Origin: Theocolax elegans | Lineage: Eukaryota > Arthropoda > Insecta > Hymenoptera > Cerocephalidae | NCBI GenBank assembly: GCA_026168455.1 | Contig: CM047427.1 | Location: forward strand, 42,690,846-42,754,845 | Direction: 5' to 3' | Length of the DNA: 64,000 bases | Shown here: positions 43,401 through 56,288 of the stretch, in pieces | Numbering within the stretch: the stretch's first letter is position 1 | Layout: every line of letters starts with the position of its first letter | Notes under the pieces: generated by a model | Told to the model about the DNA's origin: nothing | The model's input: the letters and a program-made list of their open reading frames with translations, nothing else | Databases searched by the model: none | Position numbers and translations under genes: made by a program

Positions 43401-46400
43401 ATATTTCGGGTATTTATGAGGTAATTTGGGACAACAACGCTAATTACGGGATTTCCTGATATTTCGGGAAATTCTGAGGTATTCCAGGATAACTCCACTA
43501 ATTACGGGATTTCCTAGATTATAAAGAAATTACTTAGATATATCGGGATAACTCCACTAATTACGGGATCTCCTGCATATTTCGAGAATTTATGAGGCAT
43601 TCCGGGATAACTCCACTAGTTCCGGGATTTCCTGGATACTTCGGGAATTTATGAGGTATTCCTGGAAAACTCCACTAATTACGGGATTTCATGAATACTT
43701 GGAACATATATGAGGTATTCCGAGATAACTCTACTAATTACGGGATTTCCCGATATTTCGGGAATTTATGAGGTATTCCGGGATAACTCCACTAATTACG
43801 GGATTTCCTAGATTATGAAGAAATTTCTTAGATATATCGGGATGACTCCACTAATTACAGGGTTTCCTGGATATTTGAGGAATTTATGAGGTAATCCAGG
43901 ATAACTCCACTAATTACGGGATTTCCTGCATATTTGGGAAATTTATGAGGTATTCCGGGATACCTACTTTTATTATGGGATTTCCTGCATTTTTCGGAAA
44001 TTGATGAGGTATTCCTGGATAACTCCACTAATTACGGAATTTCCTCGCTATTTTGGGAATTTATGAGGTTTTCTGGGATATCTCCACTAATTATGGGATT
44101 TCCTGCATATTTCAGGAATTTATGAGATCTTCCGGGAAAGCTACACTAATTACGGGATTTCATGAATACTTGGGACATATATGAGGTATTCCGGGATAAC
44201 TCCACTAATTACGGGATTTCCTGATATTTCGGGGATTTATGAGGTATTCCGCGATAACTCCACTAATTACAGCATTTCCTGATATTCCGGGAATTTATGA
44301 GGTATTCCTGGATAACTCCACTAATTACGGGATTTCATGAATACTTGGGACATATATGAGGTATTCCGGGATAACTCTACTAATTACATGATTTCCTAAT
44401 ATTTCGGGGATTTATGAGGTATTCCGGGATAACTCTACTAATAACGGGATATCCTGGATATTAGAGAAATTTACTAGGTACTCCGGGATAACTCCTCTAC
44501 ATAGGAGATTTCCTGCATATTTTGAAAATTTATTAGTAATTCGGGATGCCTCAACTAATTACGGGATTTTCTTTATATTTCGGGAATTTATTACGTATTC
44601 CGACATAAGACCTCTAATCACGGGATATCCTGGATATTTCGGGTATATATGAGGTAATTTGGGACAACTACGATAATTAAGGGATTTCATTTCGGGAAAT
44701 TCTGAGGTATTCCGGGATAACTCCACTAATTACGGGATTTCCTAGAATATGAGGAAATTTCTTAGATATATCGGGATGACTCCACTAATTACGGGATTTC
44801 CTGGATATTACAGAAATTATGTGGTAATCCGGCATAACTCCTCTACATACGGTATATCCTGCATATTTCGAAAATTTATTACTATTCCGGGATAACTCCA
44901 CCAATTACGGGATTTCACGCATATATGGGACATTAATGAGGTGTTCCGGGATGCCTCCACTAGTTACGGGATTTCTTGGACATTTCGGGCATTTATAAGG
45001 TATTCCGGTATAACTCCACTAATTACGGGATTTCTTGGATATTGCGGGTATTAGTAAGTTATATCGGGTAAACTACACTAGTTACGGAGTATCTTGGACA
45101 TTCGGGTATTTATAAGGTATTCCGATATGACTCCACTAGTTACGGGATTACTTGTATATTTCGGGAATTTATAAGGTATTCCGCGATAACTCCACTAATT
45201 ACGGGATTTTCTGACATTTCGGGAATTTATGAGGTATTCCGGGATGCTTCCACTAATTACGGGATTTCCTTAATATTTCGGGAATTTATTACGTATTCCG
45301 GCATAACACCTCTAATTACGGGATATCCTGGATATTTCGGGTATTTATGAGGTAATTTGGGACAACTACTATAATTAAGGGATTTCCTGATATTTCGGGA
45401 AATTCTGAGGTATTCCGGGATAACTCCACTAATTACGGGATTTCCTGGATATTACAGAAATTATGTGGTAATCCGGCATAACTCCACTAATTACGGGATT
45501 TTCTGGATAATTCGGGAATTTATGAGGTATTCCTGGATAACTCCACTAATTACGGGATTTCATGAATACTTGGAACATATATGAGGTATTCCGAGATAAC
45601 TCTACTAATTACGGGATTTCCCAATATTTCGGGAATTTATGAGGTATTCCGGGATAACTCCACTAATTACGGGATTTCCTAGATTATGAAGAAATTATGT
45701 GGTAATCCGGCATAACTCCACTAATTACGGGATTTTCTGGATAATTCGGGAATTTATGAGGTATTCCTGGATAACTCCACTAATTACGGGATTTCATGAA
45801 TACTTGGAACATATATGAGGTATTCCGAGATAACTCTACTAATTACGGGATTTCCCAATATTTCGGGAATTTATGAGGTATTCCGGGATAACTCCACTAA
45901 TTACGGGATTTCCTAGATTATGAAGAAATTTCTTAGATATATCGGAATGACTCCACTAATTACAGGGTTTCCTGGATATTTGAGGAATTTATGAGGTAAT
46001 CCAGGATAACTCCACTAATTACGGGATTTCCTGCATATTTGGGAAATATATGAGGTATTCCGGGATACCTACTTTTATTATGGGATTTCCTGCATTTTTC
46101 GGAAATTGATGAGGTATTCCTGGATAACTCCACTAATTACGGTATATCCTGGATATTTCGGGTATTTAGTAGGTAATTTGGGACAACAACGCTAATTAAG
46201 GGATTTCCTGATATTACGGGGATTTATGAGGTATTCCGCGATAACTCCACTAATTACAGCATTTCCTGATATTCCGGGAATTTATGAGGTATTCCTGGAT
46301 AACTCCACTAATTACGGGATTTCATGAATACTTGGGACATATATGAGGTATTCCGGGATAACTCTACTAATTACATGATTTCCTAATATTTCGGGGATTT

Positions 46401-48386
46401 ATGAGGTATTCCGGGATAACTCTACTAATAACGGGATATCCTGGATATTAGAGAAATTTACTAGGTACTCCGGGATAACTCCTCTACATAGGAGATTTCC
46501 TGCATATTTTGAAAATTTATTAGTAATTCGGGATGCCTCAACTAATTACGGGATTTTCTTTATATTTCGGGAATTTATTACGTATTCCGACATAAGACCT
46601 CTAATCACGGGATATCCTGGATATTTCGGGTATATATGAGGTAATTTGGGACAACTACGATAATTAAGGGATTTCATTTCGGGAAATTCTGAGGTATTCC
46701 GGGATAACTCCACTAATTACGGGATTTCCTAGAATATGAGGAAATTTCTTAGATATATCGGGATGACTCCACTAATTACGGGATTTCCTGGATATTACAG
46801 AAATTATGTGGTAATCCGGCATAACTCCTCTACATACGGTATATCCTGCATATTTCGAAAATTTATTACTATTCCGGGATAACTCCACCAGTACGGGATT
46901 TCCCGCATATATGGACATTATGAGTGTTCCGGATTCCTCCATATTTCGGAATTTCTTGACTTTCGGGCATTATAAGGTATTCCGGTATAACTCCACTATT
47001 AGGGATTTCTGGATATTGCGGGTATTAGTAAGTTATTCGGTAAACTCCACTATTACGGAATCTTGGACATCGGGTATTTTAGGTTTCCGATATGAACTCC
47101 CTAGTTACGGATTACTTTATATTTCGGGATTTATAAGGTATTCCGCATAACTCCCCAATTACGGGATTTTCTGACATTCGGGAATTTATGAGGTATTGGA
47201 TGTTATTCGGTCCTTAATATTTCGGATTTATTACGTTTCGGGCCTTATAAGGCTATTTCGGTATAATTGGCTAATTTACGGTATTCCTGATATCGGAAAC
47301 GAGTATTCCGGGATAACTCCACTAATTACGGGATTTCCTGGATAATTCGGGAATGTATGAGATATTCAGGGATATCTCCACTAATTACGGGATTTCATGG
47401 ATATTCGGGGAATTGATAGGTATTTCAGGATTGCGCCACTAATTACGGGATTTCCTGCATATTGGGAAACTTATGAGGTATTCCGAAAATATTCCTCTAA
47501 TTACGGGAATTTCTGGATATTTGGGGAATTTATAAGGTATTCCAGGATGACTCCACTAATTACGGAAATTCCTGGATATTTCGGGAATTTATGAGTTATT
47601 TCACGATAATTCCACTAACTACGGGTTTTCCTGGATACTACGGGAATTTATGAGGTATTCCGGGATAACTCCACTATTTACGGGATTTCCTCCATATTAC
47701 GGGAATTTATGAGTTATTCCAGGATGACTCCACTAATTACAGCATTTCCTGGATATTACGGAAGTTATGAGGTATTCCACGATAACTCCACTAATACGGG
47801 ATTTACTGCATATTTCGGGAATTTATGATGTATTCCGCGATAGTTTCACTTATTACGGGATTTGCTGGATACTTCGGGAATTCACAAGGTATTCCGAAAA
47901 TATTCCTCTAATTACGGGAATTTCTGGATATTTGGTGAATTTATAAGGTATTCCAGGATGACTCCACTAATTACGGCATTTCCTAAATATTTCGGGAATT
48001 TATAAGGTATTCCTAGATAACTCCACTAATTACGGAAATTCCTGGATATTTCGGGAATTTATGAGTTATTCCGGGAAAACTCCACTAATTACGGGAATTC
48101 CTGGATATTGCGGGAATTTAAGCGGTATTCCACGAAAACTCCACTAATACGGGATTTCCTGGATATTTCGGGAATAAATAGGTATTCCGGAATAACTCCT
48201 CTAATTACGGAAATTCCTGGATATTTCGGGATTTTATAAGGTATCCTGCGATAATTCCAGTAATTACGAGCTTTCCAGGAAACTTCGGGAATTTATGAGG
48301 TATTCCGCGATAAATCCACTAATTACGGTATTTCCTGCATATTGTAGGAATTATAAGGTATTCTAGGATGACTCCACTAGTTACGG
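37490..48386. repeat. 59-bp satellite array
   Basis: About 10.9 kb of tandem monomers with a consensus built around GGGATAACTCCACTAATTAC, then GGGATTTCCTGGATATTTCG and GGAATTTATGAGGTATTCC; the unit is about 59 bp. Divergence is higher at the left and right margins and lower in the middle, where higher-order repeats exist. Open frames in the array come from the repeat and are not genes. Confidence 0.97.
39901..46890. repeat. Higher-order repeats of the satellite (about 2.05 kb, plus others)
   Basis: Distinctive variants recur at fixed distance: one landmark at 39901, 41951 and 44000 (periods 2050 and 2049), another at 41015 and 43064 (2049). A further landmark at 44741 recurs at 46728 (1987), and a four-monomer block near 45461 recurs at about 234 bp. 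The copies are near-identical, so this amplification is recent. Confidence 0.9.
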
Positions 48387-49362
48387 GTGTGATGGTGTCA
48401 TCATATATAGGGGGTACCTGAAAAAATAAGGAATATTAATATGTGTTATTTAGCTATGGAAATTAATGAGATGTTATACTTAGCTGGTTCGGTGGTTAGC
48501 CAGAAGCGTAGGGTCAGGACGTTGATGGTGTGGTCTTGGAAGTGTTAAGGTTGTCCGCTCCGGGGTTCTCATCTGCAGGAAGATGAGGTTTCGGTGGTGA
48601 ACACCTGCTCCTGGAGGACTGCATCTGTAAAGGGAAAAATATGTTAATATGTGAATAGATTGTATATTAGTGAGGATACAAATATTGGGTGAGTACGTGT
48701 CAATAGATAACGATACATCTATTGACACATATTTATGGGTTAATATCATGATTGCTAGGTAAATTACTTTAGTAAATAGTGGCTTGTTCATTCATTGAAG
48801 GAATGAACAAACCGTTGTTGTTTTAAAATGAATTAGTTAAATGAATTGAGATAATTAAGGTTAATATTGATGTTATTTATTAAATATAGGGGAACATAGA
48901 CATTGGAAAGCCGTAAAGAATTGATTGGTGAAAAGTTACTTTAAGACTTACCTATTTCAGGAGTTTTGCATCATTGTTTATTGCAAATATGCAATAAACA
49001 ATGATGTAAACATTACCTTTCTCGCTGTGTGTAGTACCTCGTGGAGCGTTGGTGGGGAGAACTCGTTGTCGTCCTCGCGCACGGCGTATACACGCGAGTA
49101 TACGTACGCGCACACACTTTACACGCGCACAACACCCGCGGTTTAATTAATTCTGATAGTTATTAGTAGATTGCTATGCATTAATTGATGCTATAAAAAT
49201 TGGTAAAAATTAATAAGCCAGAGTGCGACGTGTGGCTGGTGGCTTTTCCCACCACCAGAGGGAGACAACTATCTCTCTACACTCGTTGGAGAGATCGTCG
49301 TCTCTTTTTTATATATAGCCGCAGAACATCTTACGACAGGCGTCTAAGGTAAGATTTCCAGT
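48387..49362. other. Non-satellite segment with possible small minus-strand exon
   Basis: Unique-looking sequence between satellite and gap. On the minus strand, an acceptor-like tract ending TTTACAG (48625-48631) precedes a 36-codon frame 48624-48514 (MQSSRSRC ... TPSTS), and a GTAAGT-type donor lies at about 48948-48943. A CA/GT-rich stretch is at 49080-49130. On the plus strand, TTTATATATAG near 49308-49318 looks like a TATA box, followed by an AAG|GTAAGA donor-like site at 49347-49354, directly before the gap. None of this is strong. Confidence 0.3.
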
Positions 49363-49462
49363 NNNNNNNNNNNNNNNNNNNNNNNNNNNNNNNNNNNNNN
49401 NNNNNNNNNNNNNNNNNNNNNNNNNNNNNNNNNNNNNNNNNNNNNNNNNNNNNNNNNNNNNN
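49363..49462. other. Assembly gap of 100 N
   Basis: Exactly 100 N's, the conventional length for a gap of unknown size. The order of the flanks depends on scaffolding. Confidence 1.
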
Positions 49463-49792
49463 TTTCTGGATACTCTATAAATTAAAGGATTTCCTGGATA
49501 TTTCGGGAATTTCTGATGTCTTTCTGGATAACTCTACAAACTTAGGGATTTCCTGGATATTTCGGGAATTTGAGGTATTTCTGTATAACTTTACTAAATA
49601 AGAAATTCCTGGATAATTCGAGAATTTCTGAAATATTTCAGAATACTCCACTAATTATGGTATTTCCAGAATATTTCGGAAATATCTGAGGAAATTCGGA
49701 ATGACTCCACTAATTTCGGGATTTCCTGGATATTTCGGGAAAATCTGAGGTATTTCGGGATGATTCTACCAGTTACGGGATTTCCTGGAAGT
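49463..49792. repeat. Divergent satellite monomers after the gap
   Basis: Six or so monomers of the same satellite, but with a different variant (TTTCTGGATAACTCTACAAA-like) in place of the main-array form, then a normal one at the end. They show the array extends into or across the gap. Confidence 0.9.
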
Positions 49793-50300
49793 AGTTAGGG
49801 GGGCACTATGGCGCACCCAACAAAGATGACTCATGAGGTCAGTCGCTGCGACTCGTACGTTTTTGATGACACACAGATGATCCGTCTGCGTCTAACTGCT
49901 GATGGTGCATAGTATCCGATGATACCTATACACGTGACCCTCTTCAACATTAACGTTACCAATATAAATATGTGATTTTTTTCTATCACTATTTTTATAC
50001 ATTTTATGCCTTATTGCAATTGACCTGCGGATGGTGTGTAGTACCCTGTAATACCTATACATCTCAGCGGTATGATTTTTTCAGTAGATTGATGATACAG
50101 CATCGTATTAAAATGGTTATCTTTTAAGAATTTGCAGTAGGTATTGAAATAAATAGATAAAATATAACCATCAAATATTGTAATTTATTTTATCATTAAC
50201 TTTATACAAATGTACTTTATTTTTAATTGTTATATTTTTTTGTAGGTGTACTTTTTAGATGGAATGTAAGTATTTGGAGAGATTTTCTCCGTAAACTGGG
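49793..50300. other. Flank between satellite and C2
   Basis: No gene seen. A short motif recurs: GATGGTGCATAGTATCC...ATACCTATACA near 49910-49935 and GATGGTGTGTAGTACCC...ATACCTATACA near 50032-50063. Confidence 0.4.
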
Positions 50301-50338
50301 ATATTCGTCGGGAAACGAAGTAGCTTCCGATTGAGGCA

Positions 50339-53300
50339 GTGTATGCCCAATTGGAGCATCTAAGTTTAAACGCAAATGGCGAAGAGGCGGAGTGTCGTGA
50401 ACGCCTTTTGCGTCACCGGATCAGATGTGTAGACATTAATCTGGAAATACCATGGTTCCCCGAATACGATGAGAATGTAAGGGCAGAGCCTGCATATAAA
50501 CTTCCAGTATGTCAGGAACTATGGGAAATTAGGAAACCTCGTTTCAGGAAAGGGAGTGTGGTCCCATCAGGAACGCAAGTTTCCTGCGAGTCCGAAATGT
50601 CGGATCGCGAAAGGGTTGATAGTGACAGAGCACCCATCCCTGAAGAAGATGGAGCTCAGTCACCAAGTGGTCGGTCTAGAAACTCGCCAATGAGTACTGC
50701 ACAAAGCCCAAGGTTAGCATCAACAGGTGCTATACCTAAACGGTTTGGTGAGGTACCGGCAGCAAACACGACCACTACTGCAATCCCTTATGTTCCTGTT
50801 TCGGTGGGTGCAACCTCGTGCACAACCACTACGTCGACGGTTACGACCGTGACGACTGCTCAACTCGAAGGTTTTTATGCACCCGCACATTACCTCCCAA
50901 TTGAAGAGCAAAGAAACAGCGGACATCTTGGCACTAGAGAGAGTGAAGTGCCAACACAACATTTTGACTTGGGTTCGCAGGCGGAAGCCGACCATCGTAC
51001 GTCACGAGGATACACCTCTAGACAATACGACAACAGGCAACCCGAGGCTTATACAACCGAACGTCAATTTGTTGATGATAGGAATGGATATGACCTTCTT
51101 AATGACGTCAGTGTTCAATCTTACGAAAACCGAGGTTTGAACCGAGAAGTCGTGAGATCTCTTCTAAGACTTGTAAGACTTCCAAATAGAAAGCCACGAC
51201 ACCATCGTTCTGTGAGTAAAGCCTCAAGCAACGATGAACGTCGTGATGAATGTACGGAGAGACGTACTCATAAACGTCATTCGAATCGTAAACTCGACGA
51301 CCGAGCACAGCCGGAAGTTCCGGAGCAAGGTCACAAAGAAAGGTCGGGTAGATCGCAAGCGTGCGGTGGCCACATGCGATCAGTGTACTCAGACGGATTC
51401 GTCCAATGGGTATCAGTCTGATCGCGAACCTACTCGTAGGAGATCCGATTCTCGTAGGGCGGCTGAAGGCCGACAAGAGAATAGGAATCCTTCTACCAGT
51501 AGGCGTAGGAGTTCCCGAACGGATAATAGAGATGACCGTCGAGAAAGAGACTCCTACGAGGCCAGGCCAATGTATCGTGAAGACGATAACCGAACGCATG
51601 ATCGACAGGGTGCGCACGAAAGCTGCGTATCTGGAACATGTCCTTCGATGGTGAGACCAAAAAGGACGCGGAAGAGTTTCTGAACCGTTTGCACGACTTC
51701 AGAAATGACAACGAGTTTTCAGATCGCAGGATGTTCAGTGCCCTGCCCAATGTGTTCTCAAAATCAGCTCTGTTCTGGTATAGTACAGTTCAGCCATCTC
51801 TTCGAGATTGGCGTGATTTTGAGATCGAGTTCCTAAATGAGTATGGCCGTATCATAAATGACAAAGATTTACTCATGGAACTTCGATCAAGAACATAAAA
51901 TGAGGGAGAAAAGGCTACGACGTTCTTGAACTGTTTCAGAGCGATCGTACGTCACGAGGATACACCTCTAGACAATACGACAACAGGCAACCCGAGGCTT
52001 ATACAACCGAACGTCAATTTGTTGATGATAGGAATGGATATGACCTTCTTAATGACGTCAGTGTTCAATCTTACGAAAACCGAGGTTTGAACCGAGAAGT
52101 CGTGAGATCTCTTCTAAGACTTGTAAGACTTCCAAATAGAAAGCCACGACACCATCGTTCTGTGAGTAAAGCCTCAAGCAACGATGAACGTCGTGATGAA
52201 TGTACGGAGAGACGTACTCATAAACGTCATTCGAATCGTAAACTCGACGACCGAGCACAGCCGGAAGTTCCGGAGCAAGGTCACAAAGAAAGGTCGGGTA
52301 GATCGCAAGCGTGCGGTGGCCACATGCGATCAGTGTACTCAGACGGATTCGTCCAATGGGTATCAGTCTGATCGCGAACCTACTCGTAGGAGATCCGATT
52401 CTCGTAGGGCGGCTGAAGGCCGACAAGAGAATAGGAATCCTTCTACCAGTAGGCGTAGGAGTTCCCGAACGGATAATAGAGATGACCGTCGAGAAAGAGA
52501 CTCCTACGAGGCCAGGCCAATGTATCGTGAAGACGATAACCGAACGCATGATCGAACAGGGTGCGCACGAAAGCTGCGTATCTGGAACATGTCCTTCGAT
52601 GGTGAGACCAAAAAGGACGCGGAAGAGTTTCTGAACCGTTTGCACGACTTCAGAAATGACAACGAGTTTTCAGATCGCAGGATGTTCAGTGCCCTGCCCA
52701 ATGTGTTCTCAAAATCAGCTCTGTTCTGGTATAGTACAGTTCAGCCATCTCTTCGAGATTGGCGTGATTTTGAGATCGAGTTCCTAAATGAGTATGGCCG
52801 TATCATAAATGACAAAGATTTACTCATGGAACTTCGATCAAGAACATAAAATGAGGGAGAAAAGGCTACGACGTTCTTGAACTGTTTCAGAGCGATCGTA
52901 AATAAGTTTAAATGCCCTCCCTCACTAGAACAACAGGTGAAGATGGCCTACACGCAGATGAGGCCAGATTACCGTAGGTACATACCAGTACGCCAAATCA
53001 GGAATTTTTCAGATTTGACCAGCTACGGTAAAGAGTACGAGCAGCATTTAACATGGGACACGAAATTCTCCAGTTCCAACGTTAAGCGTGAGAAGTTCGA
53101 ACCAGAAGCTTTTCCGAAACAAAGTGGTTACCGAAAAGAGTAACCGCCAAACTCTTCCTCAAGCAAATACGAAGCAGCCGCTGTGTACGGTATTTCCAAC
53201 GTCGCTAATAGTTTTCAGAAACGATACGGCAAATCGAATAATGGAGTGAGTGCTCACAATTCGAAATCCGTATCGTACGTGCCAGTTTCTCAACAGTCAC

Positions 53301-53599
53301 CTGGGCAAGAAAAACAGAGCTCGGGCAAAGGAGAAAGACGTGCTTTGACGAATTCTCAACTGTCCCAGCAAAATGTTTTTGTCCCACAAATGGCACAAAA
53401 CCTGGTGAAGAATGTGCAATCACAGGCGACGGCAGTAAATCCAACGAACCTGAGCACTAACTTTGTTTGCGTGTGTTTCACATGCCAAAAAGTCGGTCAT
53501 AGGTCGTCGGATTGCCCGAGCCGAACATGCTACCGATGCGGAAACATTGGGCACTCCGCTGAGCAGTGCTCTACCGAATTGGTAGCAAAGGAGTGCTAG
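50339..53599 (+). pseudogene. C2 gag with a 950-bp tandem duplication
   Basis: The N-terminal frame 50339-51421 matches C1 gag without its early stops. The Arg/Ser-rich linker and capsid start (51234-51898) are followed by a second copy of 51001-51950 at 51951-52900; the copies differ by little more than one A (near 51606 versus 52557). Each capsid copy ends in TAA (51896-51898, 52847-52849), where C1 has CAA. The capsid end follows at 52877-53143 and the knuckles at 53183-53599, ending in a TAG after CSTELVAKEC, before the third, irregular knuckle. Same role as C1 gag; not functional. Confidence 0.85.
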
Positions 53600-53664
53600 C
53601 TGTGTGGAACTAGTGACGTTACACTCCTAACATTTCCTAACTGCGTCAGGTTCCTCCAAAACGT

Positions 53665-53709
53665 GGGAAACCTGAACGCAGGGCACCCGAGCTGCCCCGG
53701 GCGCCCTGC
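53665..53709 (+). promoter_or_regulatory. -1 frameshift signal, C2 copy
   Basis: GGGAAAC at 53665-53671 and the stem GCAGGGC (53678-53684)/GCCCTGC (53703-53709) are the same as in C1, with a single substitution in the loop. Conservation in a decayed copy shows the motif belonged to the family ancestor. Confidence 0.85.
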
Positions 53710-54660
53710 ACTGCAGTAAGTAAACCGCATGGTTTACAAGGGCAAGAGTTTAAGGTTGGAGAACCCTCTAAACTCTTTAAGAAGTCTAGCAAATCATTTG
53801 CTGACTTCTCTAAAGTCCTTAACGGAGATCAAATTCCCTCTCAGACCGAAGTTGGTGTTGAAAGTAAGTCTGAGTGTAAGGATCCTAAACGTTCTGGGGA
53901 TTCGATAAATGGAAAAGTTCTTAGAACACAACCTGTCAATCCCACCCGAGCTTTGCAAGGTAAAACAGAACAAGGAACCTTATTAGACCAACAAAAGCGT
54001 GAGGCTAAAGATTGGGCTAAGGAACTCCTAATGACAAATATACTCTGGTAGCAGAGATATAATTGGTGAAGAAGGCGTAAAGAGATCATTATCTCAGCAC
54101 CATCGGAGTGAACGACCTTGGCTGTTGCTCATCGTCACCCTGTTGTGACACACCTAGTAAAGAGGACAAGAAGCCCTTGGTGGAGAAGGAAATTGTCTTC
54201 AACAACGAGCCCTTGGTGGAGAAAGTAGTTGTCGATGGTGTGCATAACATGAACCGTACAAACTCGTTGCCGCGAAGTACAGTTCAGGCGGGGGGGGGGG
54301 GGGGGCAGATGCCGTATCAAGTACGTCTAAAATGACGCACACAGCATCGACTCCTAACGACGATAGTCAAACCGATCAGATAATTGCTGGAATCCAATCG
54401 GATAACCGGCTATTCTTTTTGGTACGACTCGGTGGAAAGGACTTTAAAGCACTTTTCGATCCTGGCGCCATGGTCTCTCTTGTACGATCAGATGTTGTCG
54501 AACAGTACAAGTTTAAATAGAGACCTGTCAAGGTTATCGTGAAAGGTGTGGCTGGACCAGCACTTAAAGTCCTTGGCCTATCGACATTCTATTCTGTGTA
54601 GAAGGCCTTGATGGCAATATCCAACTGAGAATTGTAGAGAATATTGAGCATTCCATCATT
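53710..54660 (+). pseudogene. C2 pol N-terminus and protease
   Basis: Polar linker with the doubled EPLVEK motif (54108-54335), a frame break at a G-run near 54290-54305, then the protease frame 54332-54520 with FLVRLGGKDFKALFDPGAMVSLV-type sequence: the active site reads D-P-G-A. A stop follows at 54518-54520 where C1 has a Trp codon. Pro in place of Ser/Thr in this position is unusual for retropepsins and is family-wide here. Confidence 0.8.
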
Positions 54661-56288
54661 CTCGGTATGGATTTTCTACAACATTGGAATATGGAAGTCA
54701 AATTAGGCGAAGCTATTGGCGTATTGGCGAGAGTGATTGGAGACACTTCGTCAGAGATACAGCTCATGACATTGATTCTGAATGTGCTGGTATAATTGAG
54801 ATACAGGACGACCAGCGGAAACAAGTCAAAGAGTTAGTTGAAAGCCTACTCTTGCCCTCGGGAGAACCACATAGAGGTTGAGCTGGTGCAAGACCGGTTC
54901 GTCATAAGCCAAGACGTATGTCTCCCAAGGTCCTCGAATTTGCCCAGAGTGAGGTCAAAAAGATGTTTGACAAGGGCATTATTGAACCGAGTGCGAGTGA
55001 TTGGTCAGCTGCTCCGGTCATCGTCCGCAAGGACGAAGGAAGTTATCGCTTCTGTATCGATTTTCGAGACCTTAATGCAGTCACAAAACGTGATTCTTAT
55101 CCAATTCCTAATATGGATACCATATTGGATAAGCTGCATAATGCAAGGTATATATCGAAAATTGATCTTAAGAAAGCGTACTTCCAAATATTAATGGCCG
55201 AGGCGAGCCGGCATTATACTGCATTTGCTGTACCAGGGTCGGGGCTGTGGCAGTTCACGAGAATGCCTTTTGGCCTCATGAATGCTCCTATGACCTTTGC
55301 ACGGCTTATAGATGCAATTTTCGGCCTAAGGTGGAACCTCATGTGTTTGGTTATTAGACGACTTGATCGTCATTACCGAAACTTTTGAGGACCATCTAAA
55401 ATGGCTCGAATACGTACTAAGGACGTTGAATGACGCTGGACTCGAAGTGAATCGAGAGAATTGTAGAGAATATTGAGCATTCCATCATTCTCGGTATGGA
55501 TTTTCTACAACATTGGAATATGGAAGTCAAATTAGGCGAAGCTATCTGGCGTATTGGCGAGAGTGATTGGAGACACTTCGTCAGAGATACAGCTCATGAC
55601 ATTGATTCTGAATGTGCTGGTATAATTGAGATACAAGACGACCAGCGGAAACAAGTCAAAGAGTTAGTTGAAAGCCTACTCTTGCCCTCGGGAGAACCAC
55701 ATAGAGGTTGAAGCTGGTGCAAGACCGGTTCGTCAGAAGCCAAGACGTATGTCTTCCAAAGTCCTCGAAGCTACCCAGAGTGAGCTCAAAAAGATGTTTG
55801 ACAAGGGCATTATTGAACCGAGTGCGAGTGATTGGTCAGCTGCTCCGGTCATCGTCCGCAAGGACGAAGGAAGTTATCGCTTCTGTATCGATTTTCGAGA
55901 CCTTAATGCAGTCACAAAACGTGATTCTTATCCGATTCCTAATATGGATACCATATTGGATAAGCTGCGTAATTCAAGGTATATATCAAAAATCGATCTT
56001 AAGAAAGCGTACTTCCAAATATTAATGTCCGAGGCGAGCCGACATTATACTGCATTTGCTGTACCAGGGTCGGGGCTGTGGCAGTTCACGAGAATGCCTT
56101 TTGGCCTCATGAGTGCTCCTATGACCTTTGCTCGGCTTATAGAAGCAATTTTCGGACCTAAGGTGGAACCTCATGTGTTTGGTTATCTACACGACTTGAT
56201 CATCAGTACCGAAACTTTTGAGGACCATCTAAAATGACTCGAATACGTACTAAGGACGTTGAATGACACTGGACTCGAAGTGAATGGA
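54631..56288 (+). pseudogene. C2 reverse transcriptase, tandemly duplicated (829-bp period)
   Basis: Unit 1 (54631-55459) and unit 2 (55460-56288) each carry protease end plus RT fingers/palm (RFCIDFRDLN, ISKIDLKKAYFQI, TRMPFGLM). In unit 1 the active-site region is shifted by a one-base deletion in the codons before GACGAC. In unit 2 the frame 55668-56237 is open, but the box reads Y-L-H-D, so the first catalytic Asp is His. The units differ by several substitutions (e.g. around 54918-54960 versus 55750-55790), so they are not a fresh duplication of one template. Neither can give active enzyme. Confidence 0.88.

Noticed and set aside
37490..48386. CRISPR-like interpretation of the regular repeats
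   Set aside because: There are no unique spacers; the whole 59-bp unit is the repeat, and the surroundings are eukaryotic.
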